Assembly: GCA_028023455.1 (NCBI GenBank)
Contig: JAQFVV010000228.1
Location: forward strand, 1,509,591-1,573,590
Reading direction: 5' to 3'
DNA length: 64,000 nucleotides
DNA from: Epiperipatus broadwayi
Lineage: Eukaryota; Onychophora; Udeonychophora; Euonychophora; Peripatidae
The notes under the pieces were generated by a model. That model was not told the DNA's origin, ran no database searches, and saw only the letters and a program-made list of their open reading frames with translations. Position 1 is the stretch's first letter; the number at the start of each line of letters is the position of its first letter. Shown here piece by piece: positions 27,065-38,227 of this stretch. Made by a program: the position numbers and the translations under genes.

Positions 27065-28135
27065 TCCAATATATAAATACAACTAAAAAAATATCATCAT
27101 CACAAATCTTCAGGAAAATACTGAATATACTAATAATTCATTGCTACTGATATACATCTTAAAGAAAAATGGCATAATTATGCTCAAAAAATAAATAAAT
27201 AAATGAAAAGAATAGATAAATATTTTTTTTTATTTTATTAAATATCTTAAAACTAATTTAAATATATAAATTGCATATATTTTAATTTACATCTTATAAA
27301 TGGTATTTTCATGTTTTAAAAGTAATCAGTTATTTTTTCATCAGTCTGGGGTTTGATCCTATAAAGGTTAATAGTAGAATTATTGTAGTTTTATTTTTAA
27401 TGTATCTAATACAAAATAATAGTATTAAAACATAAAGCTAAATATCGATGCACAAATGTAATATGATTAGAAAAATGATAAAATCTTTTATTTGTCTAAA
27501 AATAAAAATTCAACAGTTTTATCCCAAAAATACTTCCATATTATAAAGGTGAAATATTAGCCTTTACAAATATTTTCAAATAAATTTCACTTAATTATTT
27601 TTGATTAAAAATATTTTTACAAGCATAATTAATTTGTAATATTCAAATTTCTTTTAATAATTATTTATAAATAATCTAGTGATATCAGTTATACGTTTAA
27701 AAATTTTAATATTATAATCCTTATGTTAATATGCATATGCAATTGTATTTATGTGTGTATTGTGTGTGCATAGTTATGTGTGTATTATCCACTAGTGATC
27801 ACTGTGATATTGTTAACAAATGTCTGATTAAATCTATGGTTTGCTCGAATGTTCCTTCCTTTGGGAGGTTATTATTTTGACAATTTACTATGTTTTAAAA
27901 TTCCATATACCAATATGAACAAGACAAATATCAGATGATCATCATTGTTAATCTAATTGACTTGATTTAAAAAGAAGCATAAATTTCTTCAGAACAATCT
28001 GACCATCGATTTTTTTTTTTATTATACATTCATTAAAAAAGATTATTATTCAATCTGACATTGATCTTCTAACTTCCAATGTCATAATCATAGTTATAAT
28101 AACTAAGTCCACTTATTCTGATGCTGGACATTATC
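27065..28135. other. AT-rich non-coding DNA
   Basis: No gene recognised. A sequence resembling a B box (GGTTTGATCC, near 27352) has no A box and is not called. Confidence 0.55.
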
Positions 28136-28139
28136 TACT

Positions 28140-28225
28140 TCCCTTAGATATAATAGTCCTAGGTGTTTATTCCAGAACTGAGAGTAGCAGATTCAAGAGC
28201 AAGATTAACCATATGACCACAATAA
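28140..28225 (-). repeat. Probable tRNA-derived SINE head (antisense)
   Basis: On the minus strand it reads TGTGGTCATATGGTTAATCT, then CTTGAATCTGCTACTCTC and AGTTCTGGAAT. This resembles a tRNA with an A box (TGGTCATATGGTTAA) and a B box carrying an insertion. The tRNA-like order is present but both boxes are degenerate. Confidence 0.4.
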
Positions 28226-28334
28226 AAAAAAATAATTAGATCAAATGAGAAATTGAAATGTATACATTAAAAAATTTTTTTTTTTCATAAATTGCAATTT
28301 AGCAGAAAAGCAATATAGAAACTTCAGCTCATAT

Positions 28335-28690
28335 AATAAAGTATGGAGCAGTGAGCAGAGACTGAAAATAAAATAAATGGGTGAGGAGAGCAACAATTAT
28401 CAGTGACATCACTAAAAAAAATTAAGAGTGAAATGGAGTTGGGCTGGGGATGTTGCTTAGAAAACAACAATAGATAAATTCATTGAAATTTTAAACTAAA
28501 TTTCATGAGACTGTAAAAAAGATATAATAAAAGACTATGTATGAAATGGATGGATAAAATAAGAAAGATTTCTATGGTGATATAGAGAAGTGTTTCAGAT
28601 AAGACAAAGTGGGGAGACTTTCAACTTATGGTAGGCCAACAATGGCAAAAAATTACGATGATGACAATATGATTCATTTTTCTCGCAATT
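28335..28690 (+). mobile_element. RTE-type LINE, copy D: C-terminal tail
   Basis: The plus strand carries the RTE C-terminal region. Readable blocks are AVSRD..NKWVRRATIISDI (about 28350-28410), MELGWG (degenerate LKW.WAGH, about 28430), KWMDKIRKISMV (about 28540-28575) and a terminal QQW (about 28640). The same blocks in other copies read WAGHIARR, RW.DEIRK and ILQW. The element ends in GATGATGACAA, the short GAT-rich tail usual for this group. 5'-truncated and full of stops; only the last 120 or so residues remain. Confidence 0.65.
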
Positions 28691-28699
28691 AATAAAATT

Positions 28700-30430
28700 A
28701 ATTAGACTGTTAAAAGTTATATGATTAAGTGGATTGTTATTTAATCAATTAGATTTTTTTTAATATTACATTAAAGATATTTGTTCTCTTTCATTCTAAA
28801 ATGTATAGGTAATGAACAGTTTTATGAGCTTGTGAAACTAATAAATATTAGAGAACTTTCCTATAATGAAACTAGTAGTGACTGCAAGCAGTTTCAGCTT
28901 GATGAATATGACAAAAATACAAATTAAGGAACCACTTAGCAAAGATTATTTATATATGCAGATGAGAATTAAAAGCTTTCAACAAGATAACTACTAAATT
29001 TAAAAGAGAAAAGCACTACTTTCATTAATTATATCACTGCTTTAACTAGTTTCTTTATTCTCATAAATCTACAAATAATTAATTTCATTTGAGTTTAACG
29101 GTGAAAATAATTCTTTTCAATTTCTGTATTTCTAAACATATAATCAAGTTTTGAAAGGGCACACACATTATTCACGAAGTCTACATCAAAAACTTTTTGC
29201 ATACATAAAGACAACAAATCAAGAAAATATTTCTAAATCAAGAGTTAAATGCTACTGAATTAAATATATATAATTTAATGGTTTGTTGCTCAAAATGTCG
29301 TAGATTTTCTGAAGCATCAGAAGTAATAAATAGTATTAGGTAGTAGTCGCTGGATCCTTAGCTCTTACGACTGCCAATGATCAATTAAAAAATAAATAAG
29401 TAAAAAATTTAATCAAATTTAAAAAACTACCGAGTTAAACCGTCCAATTGAGTTTTTCAACAATCTTCAAAACAACATGGTCTATGTAATAAATTCTCTT
29501 CCATAAAATCATTTCTTATAAAGATAATCCCACATAATACTGTAGATGAACATCCAATTCATAATAAGATTTTGTTTGGTTTGGATCATAAATAATTTCT
29601 CACAATTAAAAAAAAAATCTTTAAAAAATGATGCATGATCATTCTCTGACTCTTTAATTTAAAAAGAGATTTAAAAGGCTTTCTTTTTTTAATATAGTTT
29701 TAGAATGAAAAACTTATATAATTAGAAAATAGGAAAATATTAGAGAATATGAATGAAGACAAGTTGAAAAGATAAAATTAAAATGCAAAAGTCTTAAAAA
29801 GATTGAGCCAAAACAGATGTTGTTCAATAATTCTCGATAACACTTCCAAGGCATTTGAACTTTTGAACTCTCCTGAAATAAAGTCATTTGATTAATATTT
29901 ATTGAAAAAATGAGAAGAATTGGATTGAATATGGATTTATAGAACAAAAATTATAAAAATAAAAAATATAAAGAATGAAGAAAGAATAGAGAAATGATAT
30001 TCTAAAACTACAAGCTACCCAGTTTGAAGAGATAAAAAAAAAAAAAAGGCTTAAAAAACAATAGTTTGGTATATGGAAAAGTTGTCATTTGACAGAAAAA
30101 CTAATGAAACTGATATTTTTCTGTTAGATATTGAAGTGATACCACAACTAAATCAATTTTAGAGAACATTTTGATGATTCTATGATTAAAAATTTTGGTA
30201 TTATGAATATGAGAAAATGCATGTGCTAATACTATTAATTCAGCAATTGATGTTTCCAGTAACTCTTTTAATCATAATGAAATTATAAGACAGTCTTTCA
30301 AATTTTCATGACTAATAGACTTGATCAATTAGCATGAATTGTGCTTTACTTTTTTAAATATCAAGTACATAGATTAAAAGGCAGTGAATAAATTATTATA
30401 TATACATATTTTAAAATAAAAATTTAACCA
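28700..30430. other. AT-rich non-coding DNA
   Basis: No coding feature recognised. The segment 29338-29385 (GTAGTCGCTGGATCCTTAGC and following) is locally GC-richer and may be another decayed repeat. Confidence 0.55.
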
Positions 30431-30439
30431 AATACAGTT

Positions 30440-30645
30440 TATCCACCACCACCATCATCATTATTATAATTATTATTTTCAATGATTACTAATCCATTGC
30501 AGAATGAAGGTTTTTCGAAGTTTAATCCAATTAATTACTCTGATCCCTAGCTTCAATTTTTCACAACACACCAACGAACTTTCTTATTTTGTCCAACCTT
30601 ATACATAGTCTTTATCTGATCTTTTACAATCTCTTGGGATATAAA
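30440..30645 (-). mobile_element. RTE-type LINE, copy F: 3' end
   Basis: A short antisense RTE terminus. On the minus strand it begins near IPRDCKRS (the family's P.DCKR block, about 30620-30645) and ends with KTFILQWISN, equivalent to the conserved final ...LQW segment. It is followed by a trinucleotide-rich tail (CCA, CAT and ATT units, 30440-30480). It is 5'-truncated, as LINEs often are. Confidence 0.65.
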
Positions 30646-30694
30646 ACTAATCAAATAGTTTATCACTGAGAAGTTCATAAGAAGTCTGAGTACT

Positions 30695-30770
30695 AGAAGC
30701 AATAGGATTCAAGGTTGTGATTCAGTGAATTCAAAGTCTAACATTTTACCACTGCGTTAAACTTAAACCT
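30695..30770 (-). repeat. tRNA-derived SINE head (antisense)
   Basis: On the minus strand the A box TAACGCAGTGG (30749-30759) lies in the context GTTTAACGCAGTGGTAAAAT. It is followed about 35 bp later by the B box CCTTGAATCC (30705-30714). The order and spacing match a tRNA. The middle GTTAGACTTTGAATTCACTG cannot form a proper anticodon arm, so this is a SINE head or a tRNA pseudogene. It lies 50 bp from the 5' edge of RTE copy F, whose RT could have mobilised it. Confidence 0.55.
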
Positions 30771-30779
30771 AATTGTCAT

Positions 30780-32150
30780 AAGCACCATGTTTCTCTTCTA
30801 CACTTCTCAGCTAGCCAACTGTTCTACTTAATTGTGACCATCATTTCTTTTTCCAAAAAACAGCAAGACAAAATTTAGCCATTTAATTCAACAAAAAAAT
30901 TTGCAGAAAAAAAAAAATGTAAATTGCTAAATAATTAAATAATACAGAAAATAAGTTATGAAAGAAAAAAAAAGTAAAGGAAGGAGAGAATGAACAGATA
31001 TTTTTTAAAAAAATACAAATAAGTTTATTTACAATTAAAATTTACATCCATTTAGCACTGCTATTGGATAAAATAATGCTGACAGGAGAAAAAATCATAA
31101 TTTTTATATATTCATCTTGCTTAAATACTCCCTTCTTAAAATAAAATTCTATAGCATAAACGATAAAAATACAATGTGTGTAAAAGTGTAAATATATAGC
31201 AAGAAAAAAAAAATCCTTCTATATTGAATAACATTTAGCATTTCAAATGGAATTAATATGATTATTTTCAAGTATTAATAAAGTTCGTGAGTACAGAGCA
31301 GGTATATATTTATATCAAGTCAAATTAGTAATTTACAAATTTCTAATTAATAACTAGTGTCTTCTGAAACAATAATCTTTTTAATTAGAAGTAATAATTT
31401 AACCACATGAAAGTATAAAAAGAGGAACAGCAATCATTAGACTTTTGGTTTTTGAGTACAATACTCTGTCACTATTCTAAACCTTGCAGGAAATTTAAAG
31501 CAATTATAAATCATAAATACTACTTGTATAAATAATGTTTGTTTTTTTTTTAAAAATTATATAAAAAAAAAAGCATGCTTAATGGCTGTTATAAAGGAAC
31601 TTAGAACAATCAGGATGGATACAATTTAATATAAAACGTTTATTTCAATAAAAATGTTAAAATTCATAAATTTATTACAAATGAATAGTGTAGATTTTAC
31701 AAGATAATAACATAATAAGGCTTTATATTAACCAGTACAAGATTTATTATAATAATAAAAAATTTAAATTAAAAATTGTGACAGTAAATGCATGTTGGTT
31801 TAGATTATTGTTTTTTTAGAAGAATTGTGATATTTGCATGTTAAATTCATTTATCAACATGATTCCATTATTATATAGAGGACTTAAAAAAATCATATGG
31901 TTTGAATATAAAGGGGATAGCTAATAATAGACAATATCTATAATTTCAATTCTCTCTCTCTCTCTCTATATATATATATAAATATATATATATATATTAA
32001 CTATTAGATTATAAATAATACTTTTTCAGTTATTTTCTTTATGGTTTTCATAACTTATGGCTGGGAGTTAATTTCTTTTCTTTTCACTTTGGTTCTTTTT
32101 ACATTCATTCTGATTTTTTGGCAACTGACTTACTTAGCACTTCTGTTTTG
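30780..32150. other. AT-rich non-coding DNA
   Basis: No gene recognised. It contains the compound microsatellite at 31951-31998, listed separately. Confidence 0.6.
31951..31998. repeat. Compound (TC)n(TA)n microsatellite
   Basis: A TC run of about eight units passes directly into a TA run interrupted by one AA, directly visible. Confidence 0.95.
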
Positions 32151-32163
32151 TAAATTACACATA

Positions 32164-32604
32164 TCACGAACTTTCTTCATTAGAAGATTCTGAAATGTTG
32201 TTATTACTCAATAGCAATATGACTATAATTACCTGATAGTAGACAATCTCATATTCAGCAATGAATTCAAAATACCTAAATCTTTTACCATTGCTATAGT
32301 ATATTATTGATTCTTTTATTATTATCATTAATATGATAATAAACACACATTTTTGTTCAATATCTTCACCATTATTTCCATAAGAAATATTACTAAACTC
32401 AGCTGAAATAGAATCTACTACTATAATGTGAATCATAGCAAATTCTTTATAAATACACATATAGTTTAACACAGATAAATCTACACAATTTGCATGTTTC
32501 ACATTTTTGCATTTTGTTGCCATTTGTCTATGTCCTTTCAATGAAAACACTATAGATGATATCTCTAGTCGATAGTTTAGGAAAATATAATATATCATAA
32601 ACAA
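32164..32604 (-). CDS. Unrecognised 146-codon open reading frame
   Basis: A single uninterrupted frame opens with ATG at 32604 and stops at 32164. At 75% A+T about 9% of random codons are stops, so the longest chance frame in 64 kb on both strands should be near 100 codons. This one is well above that and is not inside a recognised transposon. The product would have a Cys-containing N-terminal third (MATKCKNVKHANC, about residues 28-40), two hydrophobic stretches (KCVFIIILMIII, about 84-95, and VYYQVIIVILLLS, about 120-132) and an acidic end (SESSNEESS). Membrane insertion is possible, but runs of Ile and Leu also arise from AT-rich DNA. I recognise no domain. It could be an exon, a small gene, a transposon part or a statistical outlier. 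Confidence 0.25.
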   Translation of the reverse strand: MFMIYYIFLNYRLEISSIVFSLKGHRQMATKCKNVKHANCVDLSVLNYMCIYKEFAMIHIIVVDSISAEFSNISYGNNGEDIEQKCVFIIILMIIIKESIIYYSNGKRFRYFEFIAEYEIVYYQVIIVILLLSNNNISESSNEESS

Positions 32605-33240
32605 CTATTTGTGTAAATAAATTTCTCATTATAAATAATGTTGGGTCTTTTTACGTCAACTATTCCTGCTACATTTTTAAAGGGTATGATGACTTTTACT
32701 CATTAAACCTATATAGGTCATTAATTATACATCTAGAATCCCCTGGTTGGTATATCTTAAGTACAATTTCTTGCATGTAAGAGAGATGTTTTAAATAGTG
32801 CTTTTATTAAATTCATCTATAGTACAGTTCATAATTTGAATAATTGAGAAGATAGAAAGACATTTTCAATATCTTCAAAAAAAAATACAGTTTTATGAAG
32901 ATGTGTGAGAGGAATACTTTTCTGACACAATGGAAGTTTTTTCCCTATATGTTAACTGTTATAATTGTTGAAGGGAGTGTGTTTTTACTAGTAATATGAA
33001 AGTCAATAGAAAGAGAAACACTTGATTTCCACAATTTTATTGAAAATTTTCTTTTTAATATAACTAGAACTGATTTATGTAATTGGTTAAAGGCTGAAGT
33101 CAAAATTATAATATTATTATTATCAGATGGGTCATCAGATTTTTTTTCTTAGTGATGAACATTTATTCATCAAAAAAAAAAAAGATACAATTAGAAAGGT
33201 TTACAAGAGAGTAAAATAAATTGAAATTTCAGAAGCAACA

Positions 33241-33470
33241 TGGTAAGAGAGGAAGAATACATGTGAAAAGAGAATGGGAAGTGGAATGGGGAAATGGTGT
33301 GTAGTCCAGGCCACTCCGAAATGCATGTCTTCGTGATTGAGTCCTATGACAGAGGCTGAGAGGATGGGAGTTGGAGGATTGCCCAGGTGTCTGTGAGGAG
33401 TGGAGGTGGAGCTAGTTTGGTATCTCTGGTTTTGAGAGAGCGAATTAGGCCCAAGAGCTTTTGATTGAAT
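33241..33470. repeat. GC-rich island, unclassified repeat
   Basis: About 230 bp near half G+C stand out sharply from flanks of about 25% G+C. The plus strand is purine-rich (GAGAATGGGAAGTGGAATGG, GGAGTGGAGGTGGAGCTAG). The minus strand has an open frame from 33476 to 33201 rich in Pro, Ser, Thr and His (HRHLGNPPTPILSASVIG), with no recognised homology. Sharp borders suggest a young insertion or a fragment of a GC-rich repeat; an exon is possible. Confidence 0.4.
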
Positions 33471-33479
33471 TAACATTAT

Positions 33480-35715
33480 TCTGAGTATTATTTGTTAAAT
33501 ATATTGTTTTTTAATAATAATTATTATCATTATTTTGTTTGAAATGTTTATCACACTTAATGACCATCTAGTAATGGTACTTTTAAAATCCAAATTAAAG
33601 GGACCATTTACTTTTTTTATTATTTCTTTCCTTGAATTTTATTGAAACTATTATGTTTGCTTTGCAAAAAATTATTGATTGACATTATAGGTGTTTAAAA
33701 TTTTCTGAAATAGCAATTTCTACACTAAACTTAAAATTAATTTACTAGCAATGTGAACAATAAAGAATGTTTAAAGCCAATATTTGATATATTGTTTCCT
33801 TATTATAAGTATACTGTACCAACATAAAAATAAATTTAATATATAGAATGCTGGTTACACATATTAAAAATAATAATTAATAAATTATTACAGGCAATAA
33901 TTCTTATCTATACAGACAAATTCTGATTTCACAAATTCCAGATTTATGTCAACAATCTGTAACAGTGTGCAGACCTTCAATTAAGAATTTTATGTTAATA
34001 AATCTGTTGATATTACAGCTTCATTATAATCATCACCATGTTCATCTGTATTTTTAAATTAAATTAATATATCACAATAATATGCATTGATTTTTTTAAA
34101 TTACTATTTATTCAAGGTTAACTTTATTTATATTGCATTATGTATTTTATCTGTTCATTGAAGTTTTTTCTGAACTTGTTTGAAATGAATTAAATTAAAT
34201 GTTAGCTAGAAAGTTTTAATTCAATTTATGTAAAATTTGATTTGTAATAAGTGAGTTTGGAACTATCAATTTAAATAAGATAGGAATTGCTAATATTTAC
34301 ATTTAATAAAGTGAATGAAAACTAAAAGTAATGAGAAATACTTAATTTTCATTATTATTATAAAGATTCTGCATTAACATAAAAACGTTTTTAATGATCC
34401 AACAGTTTAAAGTTGTTTTAAAAACATGTACAATTTATAATGAAAAGGCATGATGTATACTGTTGAATTATAGCTATAATATTCTCTTAATATGAAAAAG
34501 TTACTTAATTACTAACTCAATGTGGTAATTATATCATATCTGTACCATAATAAAAAATAGAATCAATAAGTGATCATTTGCTATTAGTTACTATATAAAT
34601 CATAAGCACAAATTATTATAGCATATTATTTTATTAGGATTTTATAGCGGCAACAACAAATGAAAACTAGTATTAAGCAAAGTCAAATTGCAATATGAAC
34701 TTATAGAATACATATAATGTCTTAAAACTACAAGAACTAAAACCAGGTAAAAAATCAAACAAATTACAGTACATAGAGATCTATAAATATATTTATGTAA
34801 AAAATTGTCAGATCTGAATACCAATAATAATGAAACATGATATGATATTTTGACACAATTAGTAAAAACCAAAAGTTTCTTTTTTCTTTTACCAATTAGA
34901 TATAATTTCCCACTTTTAAATATACCTCAACATCATCTTGTCAGTTTAAAACATTATTTAAACTACATTTCTTCAGAAATTCCAATAATCTAGATGGAAA
35001 TTTCTTGAGTTTATAATATATATATATATCTTGCAATTATTTCAATGCTGTATCCAAACAAATTATATGGTGGTCCAGATATCATACTTAAAATTCTTTA
35101 ATCAACATAATTTGTAAGTATTAGTTACCAATTTAATTCATCTATTTCAAATTATTGTTTTCACTTATCAAAATCCTCCAATCTCTAAAACTGTAGCTAT
35201 AATTATCTTATCAAACATAAAACAATTAGTCAAATATAGTAATTACAATATTATATTTATTTTCTCAATAATAGGCAGTTTAATTAAAGTTAAAAATAAA
35301 ATATTGTTTAACTTCATAATTGCAGTATTTGAATACCTTAACATATTTTCAATTTCCACTATAATTCTAAAATTAGAATGGGTAAAGGCAAAATACAATT
35401 ATTTTTAATTTATTTATTATTAAAAACAGGATTAGAAATAGCATAAATATATTAAAACAATCTTTTTTTTTAACAAAAAAAAAACCTTGTCTTTATCCAT
35501 TAGAAACATAATTATGTTGCAATATTATGAAATAGATGGAAATGTGTCGATTAATAAAATGTAAATGTTAAGTATTAGCATCAGTGAAATATTTTCTATA
35601 CTTTTAAAAGTTCAATTTTAGTTGACATTGCATGGTGAAAAATTTGAAGATAATATATTAATTTTATATATTTTTTTACATTTACATTTTTGAATTTGTA
35701 TTGGGTTTTCTGTTT
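33480..35715. other. AT-rich non-coding DNA
   Basis: No coding or RNA feature recognised on either strand. Confidence 0.6.
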
Positions 35716-35719
35716 AAAT

Positions 35720-35905
35720 CAGTGGCTCTCAACCTTCCTAATGCCTCGATCCTTTAATGCAGTTCCTTGTGTTGTGGTGACTCCCAACCTGTAATTTTGC
35801 TACTGTTATGAATCGAAAATATGTGATTTCCAATGGTTAGATGACTTCTGTAAAAGGGTTGTTCGACCCTCAAAGGGGTCGTGACCCACAGGTTGAGAAC
35901 TGCTG
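35720..35905. mobile_element. SPIN-like hAT MITE (non-autonomous DNA transposon)
   Basis: A 186-bp element bounded by imperfect terminal inverted repeats: CAGTGGCTCTCAACC at the left and GGTTGAGAACTGCTG at the right (13 of 15 complementary). Internal blocks include AGTTCCTTGTGTTGTGGTGA, GTAATTTTGCTACTGTTATG, TTGTTCGACCCTCAAAGGGG and TCGTGACCCACAGG. From memory these match the non-autonomous SPIN/Charlie-type hAT elements described in several tetrapods and a few invertebrates. The flanking octamers GTTTAAAT and GCTTATTA share a central TA and five positions, a plausible eroded 8-bp target duplication. It has no coding capacity and would depend on a hAT transposase supplied elsewhere. Confidence 0.88.
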
Positions 35906-35909
35906 GCTT

Positions 35910-37685
35910 ATTAAATGATTGCATAGCATGATAACTTTGCTCTAGATTGGAAGTCTGGAAAATATTTAATGAATGGGTTGAATATGATGACATTTCATTT
36001 TTTGAATATGTAATACTCTTGATATATATATTTTTTAAAAAGTCGGGGACATATAACAATGCCATCTAAGATTATCAATCATAGATACTCCTGATAAATA
36101 TTTGCATGTTTTTAACAATAAAAAAATCATAATTTAGAGGCAATGAAAAATGTTTAGCAATGTGATATTATAAATAATTTTATTTAAATTTTCTGTATTT
36201 GTTTTTAGCTGTTGGTGAGTCATATGATTGTCATGTGAACACCTTTGTTATCATACTTTTTTTTCTTATTTAAGACAGAGTTATTGCATGATCCTTTTAC
36301 TTTAAACTTATTTTTAATGTATTCATGTTTTATATTTTAAATTTACTTTCTAAAAGATTATGCATCAGTCATTTGTTTCTAAGGTGCTTCAGCATTTGTT
36401 AGAATTAATATTTTTGGTACACTGGACCCCCCGGGGTGAGATATAGAATTGACACGATCATTTTGTGTTATCACTCTGTCATTAAATAGTGTAGTACTGT
36501 CTCACAATTAATCTATAATCACTTGCTGATGACTTAACAAGGATGCCAATTGAACCACCAACTCCATTAACAATGGCCACTCATAAGTGAATAAAACTTC
36601 CAATTCAAAACAAAAAAAAATAGGATGACAAAAAGTAATAACACTAACTATAAAATAATAAATAAAAAAACAAATTCTATGACATTATTAAACTCATCAC
36701 TAAAGAACATAAACATATGGAAGTTTAACAACAACTGTGTGCATGCAAAGTAAAATTAAAGATATCCATTATCTTATTCCATCAAAAAATGAAGTGAACA
36801 TATATATATAAAAATAAAATTTCCAAGTTTCAATTTAACTTTTAATATATAAATCAAATATAAAACAATAATTTAAAAAGTTGACTAAAAATTGACTGAT
36901 ATGTTAAAGACACATAAGTCATTTTCTATATAAGTAATATAAAAATTAAGAGTTGATAATAATAAAGGTCTTAATAGTCACGTTTTTATTTTTACATCTA
37001 TTTAAATACATATGCAAAAACACTTATAAAATCCAATATAGTAAAATATGTAATTGTCATTCTCTATAAACTTCTTTTATTTTTATTTTTTCCACTTTAG
37101 AATATGAATCAAACCAAAAATTAATATTGGTAATAGGGAAAAAAAAAAACTATTTTACAGACTTCTTTTTGCATAATTTTTCCAAAATGATTAAGATAGC
37201 ATGCAAATTATATTATGTACGTGAATTATGGGCTGCATAATAAATATTTCAAAAGTAATGTGTTTTTTTTTTCCTTTGCTATTTGTTGACATAATAAATT
37301 ATTTTAAGATTCTGAACAATACTTGTTTATTATTTTATTAATTATTGAAGTTGAATTTAATTAATTAATCACATTAATTAAAGATTCTCTGGTTAAATAT
37401 ATATATATGCAGTAGCTTTTTATTAAAAAAATAAAATAATGAAAGCACAATGTAAGCAAATGCATATTAAAGTATTAAACTTGTTTCAATTATTAAGTAC
37501 AATAATTATAAAAAATAAACATTACACCCACGACAACTCAACAAATACACTATCAATAAACATGTATTGCAATTTAATTTTATCAAAATACTGATAGACA
37601 AAGAAAGCCTTAAAATTTCTCAAGACAAAAAAAAGTTGCAACTAATTGCACTGACTGTATTACCTTTTGATGAAGTTACTATACC
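35910..37685. other. AT-rich non-coding DNA with a possible short repeat
   Basis: No gene recognised. A GC-richer spot at 36420-36530 (GGACCCCCCGGGGTGAG, then GAATTGACACGATCA and CACTCTGTCATTA) resembles 57190-57230 (GAATTGACAGAG, then CACTCTGTCATTA). This may be a shared short repeat. Confidence 0.5.
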
Positions 37686-37689
37686 CATG

Positions 37690-38070
37690 CCAAAGTTGGA
37701 CCAGAATAAACTAATCAATAAGATTGTTTAACAATACAAAAAATATGAAAACTTGAAAATAATATCATTTATTTAAAAAACAAATCTGAAAATAATATCG
37801 TATGTTTAAGGAACAAACTATTCAAAAAAGAAATATTTTCAATAGTTAATATTAATGCAAACATTCAGCAAGAAATTAAATTAGTGTTTGCTGTCATTAT
37901 TAATTTAATTTCTTAATATTTGCATTCATCACATTTATTGAAAATAGTTGTCTTTTTCAATCATTATTTATTCACTAAATATATTATTTTCTGATTTGTT
38001 TTCTAAATAAATTGCATTATTTTCATGTTTGGTTTCTTTTTAGAATTTTTAAGCTATATGCCAACTTTGC
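37690..38070. repeat. Fold-back repeat / MITE-like inverted repeat
   Basis: Arms of about 135 bp at 37746-37883 and 37900-38032 are reverse complements with scattered mismatches and small indels. Matched landmarks are GAAAATAAT, ACAAATCTGAAAATAATAT, TTGCATT and AGAAATTAAATTA. Weaker similarity continues outward to CAAAGTTGG (37691-37699) against CCAACTTTG (38061-38069). There is no coding capacity. The structure suits a decayed non-autonomous DNA element or a fold-back transposon. Another inverted repeat and a LINE follow directly. Confidence 0.7.
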
Positions 38071-38227
38071 TAATAAAATTTCTCACTAAACTTTTTTTTT
38101 AATGTCAATTATCTTATTTATCTCTATGCACTATGATGCAATGCACTATGGCTTCTACTTTCTCAATCAGGAATCTCTCAGTCACTATGTCCAGAGAAAC
38201 CTGTTAGCCACCTTACCTTACCTTTAA

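Noticed and set aside
26523-27086. Plus-strand frames over the Penelope-like element
   Set aside because: They are shadows of the minus-strand element, whose RT blocks are recognisable.
27345-27362. Isolated B-box-like sequence GGTTTGATCC
   Set aside because: No A box at tRNA spacing and no tRNA-like stems.
33130-33150. CTGATGA on the minus strand as a hammerhead core
   Set aside because: No GAAA or stem II partner follows; the flanks are simple AT repeats.
35754-36065. 103-codon minus frame
   Set aside because: Much of it reads through the SPIN-like MITE, which has no coding capacity; the remainder is AT-rich. It is a by-product of the GC-richer MITE.
36508-36520. CTGATGA on the plus strand as a hammerhead core
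   Set aside because: No GAAAC and no stem I partner downstream.
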